A stretch of DNA of 64,000 nt. Origin: Oscillospiraceae bacterium. Its GTDB lineage: Bacteria > Bacillota > Clostridia > Christensenellales > QALW01. Below, piece by piece: positions 19,884 through 27,876 of this stretch (position 1 is the first letter of the stretch; each line of letters begins with the position of its first letter). Position numbers and translations under genes: made by a program. The notes below the pieces were generated by a model, which was not told the origin of the DNA, searched no databases, and saw only the letters and a program-made list of their open reading frames with translations. The stretch lies in contig CP091722.1 of assembly GCA_022009755.1 (NCBI GenBank), forward strand, positions 1,992,001 to 2,056,000, written 5' to 3'.

Positions 19884-20114
19884 CTATGCACGCCGCACAA
19901 ACAGAACGCTGCCGGTGAGGATATCCTCATAGGTGTAGGCAAGGCTGCGCTTTGTGCCGTCCAGCATGCAGCAGAGGGTGAAGATATTGGGATACGCTCC
20001 GGTGAGAAGCCCGGTATATTCGTGCTCGCGGCGGCGGCCGGTGTTTGCGCGTATGGTGACATTCTGCCCCACGCGCGCCTGAATTTGCAGCCTGATATGA
20101 GAAACGGGATCCAA
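19884..20114 (-). CDS. veg: Veg family protein
   Basis: A 76-aa protein of the Veg (DUF1021) family, a small SH3-like protein linked to biofilm gene control in Bacillus. Characteristic stretches are VGQNVTIRANTGRRREHEY, GAYPNIFTL and YTYEDILTGSV. A TTG start at 20114 is chosen because AGGAGG lies 7 bp upstream and the resulting length matches the family; there is no suitable ATG. It points in the same direction as trxA but is separated by 138 bp. Confidence 0.85.
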   Translation of the reverse strand: MDPVSHIRLQIQARVGQNVTIRANTGRRREHEYTGLLTGAYPNIFTLCCMLDGTKRSLAYTYEDILTGSVLFVRRA

Positions 20115-20254
20115 AAAAGCACCTCCTGACGGTTTAACGGAGTATATTTTACAGGTATTTTGCCCGTAAAAGGAATTTGTATTCCTGATTTTTACAGTAT
20201 AAATACCGAAAAACAAGGCAGAATAACAGTGAAATCAACGCGGAGGATAAAAAT

Positions 20255-20632
20255 ATGAGCGTTATAAAATGTGAACAGAGAGGCTGTGCGCACAACAGCG
20301 ATTGCAAATGCGCAAAAAAGCGCGTGGATGTATGTACCGGAGGCAGAGACTGCAAAACGGTGTTCTGCGCTTCTTACAGACCCAGACGCCGGATTGAGGC
20401 GGGCGAGCTTGCAAACGAGATCGGAAGCCTGGAGCTGCCCTGCCGTGACAATTGCATCTGCTGCGATGCGGCGGGCTGCGCGCACAACAAGGACGGCGCA
20501 TGCATGGCGGAGCGTGTAGATATAAGCTGTGCGGATATGACGCCTAAGGGCAAATGCCTGTGCAGATCCTTTGAGCGCGATTTCAGGGCTGAAAAGCGTT
20601 TTGAGGCGTGCTGGCATTTGAGCGGAGATTAG
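20255..20632 (+). CDS. Protein with two DUF1540 cysteine motifs
   Basis: A 125-aa cysteine-rich cytosolic protein. Two copies of a short Cys cluster (about residues 5-38, CEQRGCAHNSDCKC, and 65-103, CICCDAAGCAHNKDGAC) match the DUF1540 family, presumed metal-binding and of unknown role in spore-forming Bacillota. The ATG has GGAGG upstream. Two terminators follow in tandem. Confidence 0.82.
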   Translation: MSVIKCEQRGCAHNSDCKCAKKRVDVCTGGRDCKTVFCASYRPRRRIEAGELANEIGSLELPCRDNCICCDAAGCAHNKDGACMAERVDISCADMTPKGKCLCRSFERDFRAEKRFEACWHLSGD

Positions 20633-20687
20633 CAGGAAAACGGCTTTGCAAAAAGCGGGCTGCGTGCTTAAAAACGAAAAATCAGAG

Positions 20688-20752
20688 AAAAAAGACCCGG
20701 AGGCGTTTATCCGTAAGAATTCGGAAAAGAGCGCTGAATGCGGGTCTTTTTT
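20688..20752 (+). terminator. Terminator after the DUF1540 gene
   Basis: AAAAAAGACCCG (20688-20699) pairs with CGGGTCTTTTTT (20741-20752). The loop is large (41 nt) but the T tail is strong. Confidence 0.65.
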
Positions 20753-20795
20753 CGTATATATGGTGTATAATGCTGATGTACAGATATTACTGCGG

Positions 20796-20826
20796 AAAAA
20801 GACCTTCGGAATGAAGGCCTTTTTCT
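20796..20826. terminator. Second terminator between convergent genes
   Basis: AAAAAGACCTTC (20796-20807) and GAAGGCCTTTTT (20813-20824) form a stem with one A-C mismatch. It can serve the minus-strand HTH gene ending at 20866. Confidence 0.75.
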
Positions 20827-20865
20827 GTTGTGTAGGGATGTCGTAGCGGACGGGGAGGCGGCGGA

Positions 20866-21462
20866 TTATTTATTGTAGCGGTGCAGCACCGTGCCGTGTC
20901 CGAAGGAGAGCACGCGTCGTCCAAGCGGAGTTTTGGCAAGGGAATCGCATACGGCGTTCAGGGCGCGCATGCGGATGCGGTAGCAGCTGCGGCGGGAGCA
21001 GCGAAGCTGCTGTGCCGCTTCGTCCACGGAAAGCCCGTGCCGGAAGCGGAGCTTAAGAAAGGTATATTCGCGCCCCGGACGCAGGGAGGCAAGATCCTCT
21101 TTCAGGGTGCGCAGCATACATACAAGGGCATGATAGCGGCTGCTGAGACACTCAAGGCGCTGTGCAAGCTCAAGGGCGCTCATATTGAGGCTTTGCGCGC
21201 TGCGGGAGCATTCCGCACTGTGGCACACATAGCCGTCCGGGCCGGAGGCGCGAACAAGAGCGCCGTATTCCCGCTGGAGTTTTATAAGGGAATAGTATAC
21301 CTCGTCCAGGTCGGCAAGCATTTCCTCGGCATTGCGCAGCTCGTCCGGGGTGTAATTGCCCGCGGAGCCTTCCTGCTCGGGGAGAAGGGGAGCTTCCGGG
21401 AGGTGCGGTTCGGTCCGGGTGCGGCCAAGGCTGCCTGAGGCGGTGTTGTTTGATTTTATCAT
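20866..21462 (-). CDS. Sigma-region-4/ArpU-like DNA-binding protein
   Basis: A 198-aa protein. Residues up to about 110 are acidic and helical with no match I recognise. The C-terminal 60 residues hold an HTH of the sigma-70 region 4 or phage ArpU type: YTFLKLRFRHGLSVDEAAQQ followed by CSRRSCYRIRMRALNAV. There is no region 2, so it is not a complete sigma factor. ATG 21462 has an AGGGGGA site upstream. Its upstream region holds a consensus promoter and two dyads (21512-21530, 21576-21592), so its expression is tightly controlled. It could be of phage origin. Confidence 0.65.
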   Translation of the reverse strand: MIKSNNTASGSLGRTRTEPHLPEAPLLPEQEGSAGNYTPDELRNAEEMLADLDEVYYSLIKLQREYGALVRASGPDGYVCHSAECSRSAQSLNMSALELAQRLECLSSRYHALVCMLRTLKEDLASLRPGREYTFLKLRFRHGLSVDEAAQQLRCSRRSCYRIRMRALNAVCDSLAKTPLGRRVLSFGHGTVLHRYNK

Positions 21463-21511
21463 AGGTGATCCCCCTTTTATTCTCCGCGTGATGAAGCGGA
21501 GATATTTTATA

Positions 21512-21530
21512 ATGTGACAAATTGTCACAT
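21512..21530. promoter_or_regulatory. Perfect 19-bp dyad in the 5' leader of the HTH gene
   Basis: ATGTGACAA-A-TTGTCACAT is perfectly symmetrical. It also fits TGTNA-N7-TNACA, the GlnR/TnrA nitrogen-regulator consensus. The neighbouring HTH protein is the other obvious candidate ligand. Confidence 0.6.
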
Positions 21531-21569
21531 ATGAAGTCAAAAAAATAAACTGTTCGCCTTACGATTTTT

Positions 21570-21598
21570 ATTATATGTGACGAAATGTCAAATGTCAA
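21570..21598 (-). promoter_or_regulatory. Consensus promoter whose spacer is a second dyad
   Basis: On the minus strand TTGACA (21593-21598) and TATAAT (21570-21575) are 17 bp apart. The spacer itself (21576-21592) reads TGTGA-N7-TCAAA on the plus strand, one mismatch from the dyad at 21512-21530, whose start is 63 bp away. The rest of 21463-21794 holds only the deacetylase RBS. Confidence 0.75.
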
Positions 21599-21794
21599 CG
21601 CAGTGTGCCATAAAAAACCAATTATTTTTTTCATACATATTGCTGCATAAAAACAAAAGGCGGGTCACAAGTGCGGGCGTGTAATCAGGGCGCGGAGAAA
21701 AGGCGAAGCATTTCCGTTTTGCTGTCACACCTAAGCGGAATACGGCGGCGGGTACCGTCATAGGCTTTACCATATTTATATGGAGGGATAATTT

Positions 21795-22550
21795 ATGAGG
21801 ATACTGTTTATGAGGCGCTCGGGAATAGTGGCGGTGCTGGCATGCCTGATGCTGATAGTGTGTGCGGCGGTGTTTTCCTCCGGCGGTGAGGAGGCGGTGA
21901 CGGCGGCGGCTCACAAGCCCATATACAGCGTGGACACGGCGGAAAAGAAGGTGGCGGTGAGCTTCGACGCGGCATGGGGGGCCGACAAGACGGACGGAAT
22001 AATGGACATATTGGATTCCGCCGGGGCAAAGGGAACCTTCTTTCTGGTGGGCTTTTGGGCGGAGAAATACCCCGAGAAGGTGAAAAGCATAGCACAGAGG
22101 GGCTTTGAGATAGGAAATCATTCGCAGAACCATCCCAAGATGACAAAGCTGACCGCAGAGCAGATGCGCAGCGAGCTGGAGCAGGTGAATGACAGAATAA
22201 CGGAGCTGACGGGCAGCACACCCACGGTGTTCCGTCCCCCGTTCGGGGATTATAACGATGCCGTTGTGCAGACGGTGCGCGGCATACCCATGCACTGCGT
22301 GCAGTGGTCGATAGATTCTCTTGATTGGAAGGGGCTGAGCGCGGATGCGATAGTGGAGCGCACCACAAAAAAGGTGAAGGCGGGGGATATAATACTGTTT
22401 CACAACAATTCCGATCATATACTGGAGGCTTTGCCGCGAGTGCTGGCGGCGCTTAAAAAGCAGGGGTTCAGCGTGGTGTCGGTATCGGAGCTGATATATA
22501 CGGGGGAATATACGGTGGACAATAACGGCGTGCAGCACGGAAACAACTGA
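21795..22550 (+). CDS. Polysaccharide deacetylase (CE4, PdaB-like)
   Basis: A 251-aa exported or membrane-anchored deacetylase. One N-terminal hydrophobic segment (residues 11-28) is followed by a NodB domain with the catalytic motifs SFDAAWG (variant of TFDDG), HSQNHP (metal-binding His pair) and RPPFGDY, and a C-terminal ILFHNN. The variant first motif and size resemble the sporulation deacetylase PdaB, which modifies spore cortex peptidoglycan; this fits SpoIIE in the window. GGAGGG lies 9 bp upstream of the start. Confidence 0.88.
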   Translation: MRILFMRRSGIVAVLACLMLIVCAAVFSSGGEEAVTAAAHKPIYSVDTAEKKVAVSFDAAWGADKTDGIMDILDSAGAKGTFFLVGFWAEKYPEKVKSIAQRGFEIGNHSQNHPKMTKLTAEQMRSELEQVNDRITELTGSTPTVFRPPFGDYNDAVVQTVRGIPMHCVQWSIDSLDWKGLSADAIVERTTKKVKAGDIILFHNNSDHILEALPRVLAALKKQGFSVVSVSELIYTGEYTVDNNGVQHGNN

Positions 22551-22698
22551 AAGCGAACCGTCAAGAAAAGGGCTGCGGGGTAAAAAGGCGGAAAATGCCG
22601 GTATGCGCACCGGTCGGAAGCGGTGAAGCACCGTTCGGGCGCAAGTGCGGGGAAAACGGATGAAAATATAATGTGAGTAGGGATGCGGTGTTTGTCAG

Positions 22699-22730
22699 AT
22701 TAACATATGCGATGCGGTTCATATGTTAAT
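22699..22730. promoter_or_regulatory. Perfect inverted repeat upstream of the importer locus
   Basis: ATTAACATATG (22699-22709) and CATATGTTAAT (22720-22730) are exact 11-bp arms with a 10-bp spacer, so half-sites are centred 21 bp (two turns) apart. There is no T tail, so a protein-binding site is likelier than a terminator. The rest of 22551-22980 contains the promoter at 22823 and no gene. Confidence 0.6.
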
Positions 22731-22822
22731 AATAGGGATAAAATAAGTCCCGCGAGGGCGAAAAAACGGCATAAATCGCGCTGATGTGCGTTAAAATTCA
22801 CATAGCAAAATCGCCAATTATA

Positions 22823-22852
22823 TTGACATTAAGGGGGATATTGAATTATCAT
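22823..22852 (+). promoter_or_regulatory. Promoter of the glycan importer locus
   Basis: TTGACA (22823-22828) and TATCAT (22847-22852) with an 18-bp spacer, followed by a 130-nt leader. A direct repeat TTAA(A)GGGGGATA occurs around 22829 and 22867, inside and just after the promoter. Confidence 0.55.
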
Positions 22853-22980
22853 AATACCGCTATAATTAAAGGGGGATAATATCCTCTTGAATGTAGCGGG
22901 ATAAAAGTTGTCCCAAAAAGACGACATATCCGAGTTTTCCCAATTGCTTTTTGCGTATAATGTTTAACGGAGGGGATTCT

Positions 22981-25900
22981 ATGGCTATCGGGAAGAAGAT
23001 AACAGCGGCAATGCTTGCATTGCTTATGGCTGTGTCGGTTTGCGGCCTGACTGCGTTTGCGGACGGCAGCGACCCGGCAAACCCCGATGCATCCGGAAAC
23101 GGAGGCAATACAAATCAGGAACAACAGGACAGCGGCACGGAAAGCTCAAAGGACAGGCTGGAATACAGAGCCTATCTGGAGCAGTATGCCTCTGCGGCTA
23201 AGCCGGATGTAAATATATCCGCGCCGGCCTCGGAGCATCTTGTGCTTAACAGCGATTTTACCGTAAGCGAGGATAAGCTGCCCATGGGCAGCTTTGAGGG
23301 CGTTGAAGCGGTGGTATCCACCGATGACAGGATCATCGGCTGGAAGGTTACGGTGCCGCAGACGGGGCTTTACAGCTTCCGTTTGCATTACTACACCTTC
23401 AAGAGCTTCAAAGTCGAGAGCGGCAGCACGGTTACGGAGTATACCTCCAAGGGCTCTGCCGTTTCGCGTGCGGTATACATTGACGGCAAAATGCCGTTCT
23501 ATGATGCCCGTCAGGTGCAGTTCACCCGTCGCTGGGTCAATGAGACGCCGGTAAAACGCGACGAAAAGACGGATAACGATCTCCGCCCCTTCCAGATAGA
23601 GAAGGAAGCGTGGCAGACGGGCGAGTTCCGCGATTATTTGGGATACTATCCCGAACCGTTCTCGTTCTATCTGACCGCAGGGGAGCATATAATCGCGCTT
23701 TCTCCCGTGAGCGAGTGCTTTGCCATATCCTCCCTTGAGATATGCAAGCGGGCCGAGGCTCCCACCTATGAGGAGCTTAAGGCGCTTTACGGACAGAAGG
23801 GCTATGCCGCGGTGCCGGACAATGACGACACCTATATAAAGATACAGGCCGAGGATCCCTCCGACAAGAGCGATCCTACCCTTTATGCAATAGCGGACCG
23901 CTCCACCCCCACCATGGAGCCCTATCACAACAGTAAGATCCGTCTTAACTCCATAGGCGGCGATAAGTGGCAGGATGTAGGCTCATGGATGGAGTGGGAG
24001 ATAGATGTAAAGGTTTCCGGGCTTTACAAGATTGCCTTCAAGGCAAAGCAGAATGTGCTGGGCGGCGCAAACGCTCATCGCCGTATGCTTATTGACGGCA
24101 GCGAGGTATGTCAGGAGACTCAGGACATCAAATTCCCCTATTCCACAAGTTACAGCGTGCAGCCGGTTCAGAAGGACGGACAGGATATGCTGTTCTATCT
24201 GGAGGCGGGCAAGCATGTGCTGCGCATGGAGATAACCCTTGGCGATCTGAGCCGGACTCTCCAGAAGACCGAGAGCAGCCTTACGCAGCTTAACGCCGCA
24301 TACAGACAGATACTGATGCTTACCGGCGCATCCCCCGATGTCAACCGCGACTATCAGTTTGCCAAGGTGGCGGGAGAGGCGCTTCAGATATTTAAGGAGC
24401 AAAACGCCAACCTTAAGCAGATCGAGCAGGAGGTAAAGGACGCCTACAACGGCAAGACCAACGAGCAGTCCAGCGTTCTGCGCAAGCTGATACTTATTCT
24501 TGACGAGATCGAGGTGCGCACCGATACGCTTAAGGAGCGCTTCAGCGATCTTAAGGACAACATCGCCGCGTTGGGAACATGGATAAACACCATGCGTCAG
24601 CAGCCGCTGCAGATGGACTATATTGTGGTATGCTCCCCCGACCGCGAGCTGCCCAAGGGAGATGCAACCTTCTTCCAGAGCTTTGTTCACGAGATAACCT
24701 CCTTTATAGCTTCCTTTATCGAGGATTACGATACCATCGGCTCCGTAACGACGGACGGCGATCAGAAGCCCGTGGATGTATGGGTCGAGACCGGCGCGGG
24801 CAACGCGGGCAACCGTGACAACGCCAATGTGCTTAAGCAGATAATAGATTCCCGCTTTACGGTTAAATACAATGTTGCGGTAAACCTCAAGCTGGTGGCT
24901 GCCGGCGCGCTGCTGCCGGCGACCCTTGCGGGCAACGGACCGGATGTGTGCCTCTCCAGAGGCTCCAGCGATGCGGTAAACTATGCATTGCGCGGAGCGG
25001 TGATAAACCTTAACAGCGATGAGTTTGAAAACCGCGAAGAGGTGTTCAGCCAGTTCCACGAAAGCGCGCTTACGCCTCTGCGCTTCAGAACCGCAGTTTA
25101 CGGCCTGCCGGAAACTCAGGACTTCCAGATGCTCTATTACAGAACGGACATCATGGAGGAGCTGGGAGTAGACCCCGACACGCAGCTTAACACCTGGGAT
25201 GATATTTACAAGCTGCTGCCGCTTCTGCAGAACAAGAACATGAACTTCGGTATGCCGGTTCCCGTTCTGGGCGTTGTGGGCGGCACGCTGGGACTGTATG
25301 CAACCATGCTTTACCAGCGCGGCGGCGAGCTTTACAAGATGAGCGACGAATATCCCTACGACGGCATCACGGGCAACCTTGATTCCGATGAGGCGCTGGA
25401 CGCCTTCAAGATGTGGACGAACCTGTTCACGGTGCACAGGCTGCCCAACAGCTATGACTTCTCCAACCGCTTCCGTTCCGGTGAGATTCCGGTGGCTATT
25501 GCCGGATACAGCTCCTACAACCTTTTGAGCGTATTCGCTCCCGAGCTGGACGGACTTTGGGAATTCAAAAAGGTTCCCGGCACCGTTCGGGAGGACGGCA
25601 CAATCAACTATTCTACGGCGGGCACTGTTACCGCCTGCGTTATGATTTCCACCTGCAAGGACAGACAGAGCGCATGGAAGTTCATGTCCTGGTGGACGGG
25701 CACCGAGGCTCAGGCGCTGTTCGGACGCGAGATAGAGAGCTTGCTTGGCAGTGCGGCCCGTTATCAGACGGCAAATGTCGCCGCCGTTGAGCAGCTGCCC
25801 TGGGATAAGAAATCCCTTGAAGCCATAAAGGATCAGTGGCAGCATGTTATCGGAATTCCTGAGGTTCCGGGCTCCTATTACATGGGAAGAAACATCGAGT

Positions 25901-26037
25901 TTGCATGGAAGGAAGTAATCGGAAGCAATTCGGACAGCAACCTTGTGCTTCTTGAGTATTCCAAGCAGATAAACGATGAGATAGCACGCAAGAGAGCCGA
26001 GTTCCAGGAGAAGCTGGACAACAAGGATTTGTGGTAA
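22981..26037 (+). CDS. Giant secreted multi-domain solute-binding protein
   Basis: 1018 aa, about twice a normal sugar-binding protein. There is a signal peptide (residues 1-26, cleavage after AFA) but no lipobox. A Ser/Gly/Gln linker follows. Two carbohydrate-binding-like beta domains come next (about 95-270 and 283-423; TGLYSFRLHYYTF and SGLYKIAFKAKQN are the matching cores). A helical segment spans about 424-590, and a type-1 solute-binding domain runs from about 597 to the end (GNGPDVCLSRGS, GLPETQDFQMLYYRTDIMEE, PVAIAGYSSYN). It presumably captures an extracellular glycan for the permeases that follow, 11 bp downstream. The frame is intact. ATG 22981 has GGAGGGG upstream. Confidence 0.88.
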   Translation: MAIGKKITAAMLALLMAVSVCGLTAFADGSDPANPDASGNGGNTNQEQQDSGTESSKDRLEYRAYLEQYASAAKPDVNISAPASEHLVLNSDFTVSEDKLPMGSFEGVEAVVSTDDRIIGWKVTVPQTGLYSFRLHYYTFKSFKVESGSTVTEYTSKGSAVSRAVYIDGKMPFYDARQVQFTRRWVNETPVKRDEKTDNDLRPFQIEKEAWQTGEFRDYLGYYPEPFSFYLTAGEHIIALSPVSECFAISSLEICKRAEAPTYEELKALYGQKGYAAVPDNDDTYIKIQAEDPSDKSDPTLYAIADRSTPTMEPYHNSKIRLNSIGGDKWQDVGSWMEWEIDVKVSGLYKIAFKAKQNVLGGANAHRRMLIDGSEVCQETQDIKFPYSTSYSVQPVQKDGQDMLFYLEAGKHVLRMEITLGDLSRTLQKTESSLTQLNAAYRQILMLTGASPDVNRDYQFAKVAGEALQIFKEQNANLKQIEQEVKDAYNGKTNEQSSVLRKLILILDEIEVRTDTLKERFSDLKDNIAALGTWINTMRQQPLQMDYIVVCSPDRELPKGDATFFQSFVHEITSFIASFIEDYDTIGSVTTDGDQKPVDVWVETGAGNAGNRDNANVLKQIIDSRFTVKYNVAVNLKLVAAGALLPATLAGNGPDVCLSRGSSDAVNYALRGAVINLNSDEFENREEVFSQFHESALTPLRFRTAVYGLPETQDFQMLYYRTDIMEELGVDPDTQLNTWDDIYKLLPLLQNKNMNFGMPVPVLGVVGGTLGLYATMLYQRGGELYKMSDEYPYDGITGNLDSDEALDAFKMWTNLFTVHRLPNSYDFSNRFRSGEIPVAIAGYSSYNLLSVFAPELDGLWEFKKVPGTVREDGTINYSTAGTVTACVMISTCKDRQSAWKFMSWWTGTEAQALFGREIESLLGSAARYQTANVAAVEQLPWDKKSLEAIKDQWQHVIGIPEVPGSYYMGRNIEFAWKEVIGSNSDSNLVLLEYSKQINDEIARKRAEFQEKLDNKDLW

Positions 26038-26048
26038 GGAGGCAGAGG

Positions 26049-27000
26049 ATGACAAACGAAATGCAACCCTCACAGTTTGCCCCTAAAAAGCAGAGCTTTT
26101 TGGGACATTACATGAAAACCAAGCTGCATGAGGCGTGGAAGAACAGAATACTGTATCTGTTCATGCTGCCCTTTATGCTGGTGTTCATCACTCTGACCGT
26201 GCTGCCTGTGGTCACGGCCATATATTACGGATTTACCTATTTAACATTCTGGAGCAGCCCAAGTTCATATTCTGGGACAACTATACCAGAATGTTTATAG
26301 CGGACGACCTGTTCATGACGGCTCTTAAAAACACCATGCTTTTTGCGGTGGTGCTGGGACCGGGCGGATATATCCTGTCCCTGTTCTTTGCATGGCTTAT
26401 AAATGAGCTTACTCCGAAGGTAAGGGCGTTTATGACGCTGATATACTATGCGCCTACTCTTGCAAATGTATATGTTGTATGGAAGCTGATATTCTCCTCC
26501 GACACATACGGCTACCTGAACGGTAACCTTATAAAGCTGGGGCTTATAACATCGAATATTCGATGGCTTGAGGATGTCAATTATATAGTGCCCTGCGTTA
26601 TGATAGTGCTGCTGTGGTCGTCGCTGGGAGTATCGTTCCTGACCTTTATAGCAGGTCTTCAGAATGTGGACAAGACGCTTTATGAGGCGGCGGCGCTGGA
26701 CGGCGTAAAGAACCGCTGGCAGGAGCTGTGGTATGTTACCTGCCCTATATGCGGCCGCAGATGGTATTCAGTGCCATTATGAGCATAACAGGAGCGTTTT
26801 CGGTGGGCGATCAGATAACCGCGCTGTGCGGTTATCCTACGCAGGATTATATTGCGCATACGCTTATACTGCACATACAGGATTACGGCGGAAGCCGAAT
26901 GGAGATGGGCTATGCCTGCGCATTGGCAACGGTGCTGTTCTTCCTTATGATAGTGTGCAACAAGCTGGCGCAGAAGCTTATAAGCAAGGTGGGTGATTAA
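26049..27000 (+). CDS. Sugar ABC transporter permease (MalF/UgpA type), two frameshifts
   Basis: About 317 aa after restoring one T near 26238 and one C near 26747. Six predicted membrane segments. The EAA loop that contacts the ATPase is YEAAALDGVKNRWQELWYV followed by LPYMRPQ. The start at 26049 has AAGGAGG upstream, overlapping the binding-protein stop. It forms a heteromeric channel with the next gene. Two losses in homopolymers within 500 bp look like read errors. Confidence 0.88.
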
Positions 27001-27001
27001 G

Positions 27002-27859
27002 ATGGCGCGGATAAAAAGAAGAAAAGTCAACCGTTCTGTCGGCGGCGATATACTCACCGTGCTGTTCCTTGTGCTTATAGGCGCATTCATGGTTTTGCCG
27101 ATGCTCTTTGCAATCGGCAGCTCCTTCAAGCCCACGGACGAGCTGTACCGCTTCCCTCCGACGATATTCCCCAATAACTGGACAACAAAGAACTACTCCG
27201 ATCTGTTCGTGCTTATGAACACCTCGTGGGTGCCCTTTACCAGATATTTCTTCAATACCATATTCATAACCTTTGCCGGAACCTTCGGACAGATCGTGTG
27301 CTGCTCGCTGTGCGCATTTGCACTGGCGCTGCACCGCTTCCCCGGAAACAAGTTCTTTACAAAAATGATAGAGCTTGCGCTTATGTTCAACGGCACCGTG
27401 CTGTGGATTCCGTCCTACATGATAATGTCGGGGCTGGGCTTTGTGGACAGCCAGTGGGCGCTGATTGTGCCGGTATTTGCTTCGGCGCTGGGTCTGCATC
27501 TTATCCGCAGCTTCATGCTGCAGATACCGATGGCGGTGGTGGAGGCGGCGCGTGTGGACGGCGCAAGCCACCTGAGGGTATTCTGGTCCATAGTAATGCC
27601 CAACATAAAGAGCGCATGGCTGACGCTTATGATATTTGCGGTGCAGGGCTTGTGGAACACCGGCGCTTCGATATATATACAGTCGGAGAGCCTCAAGACG
27701 CTGTCCTATGCGCTTCAGCAGATAACCTCGGCGGGTATTGCCCGTGCCGGCGTAGGCAACGCGGTTACCGTGGTAATGATGTCGGTGCCGATAATCATGT
27801 TTGTGGTTTCGCAGAGCAACATCATTGAGACCATGGCTACCTCGGGTATGAAGGATTAA
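27002..27859 (+). CDS. Sugar ABC transporter permease (MalG/UgpE type)
   Basis: A 285-aa inner-membrane permease with six hydrophobic segments. EAA loop: MAVVEAARVDGASHLRVFW, then MPNIKSAWLTL. The N-terminal LPMLFAIGSSFKP after the first segment is typical of MalG-type subunits. The ATG at 27002 lies 1 bp after the previous stop. It is the partner of the upstream permease. No ATPase gene is present, so the pair probably uses a shared MsmX-like ATPase. Confidence 0.92.
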   Translation: MARIKRRKVNRSVGGDILTVLFLVLIGAFMVLPMLFAIGSSFKPTDELYRFPPTIFPNNWTTKNYSDLFVLMNTSWVPFTRYFFNTIFITFAGTFGQIVCCSLCAFALALHRFPGNKFFTKMIELALMFNGTVLWIPSYMIMSGLGFVDSQWALIVPVFASALGLHLIRSFMLQIPMAVVEAARVDGASHLRVFWSIVMPNIKSAWLTLMIFAVQGLWNTGASIYIQSESLKTLSYALQQITSAGIARAGVGNAVTVVMMSVPIIMFVVSQSNIIETMATSGMKD

Positions 27860-27876
27860 GGAGGTAAGCAGACGAA

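Noticed and set aside
20866..21462. Complete alternative sigma factor
   Set aside because: Only a region-4-like HTH is visible; no region 2 motif is present, so it is called a DNA-binding protein.
23983..26073. Long minus-strand open frame (696 codons) opposite the binding-protein gene
   Set aside because: It is a shadow of a coding sequence with clear domains on the plus strand; its translation has no recognisable domain and no RBS.
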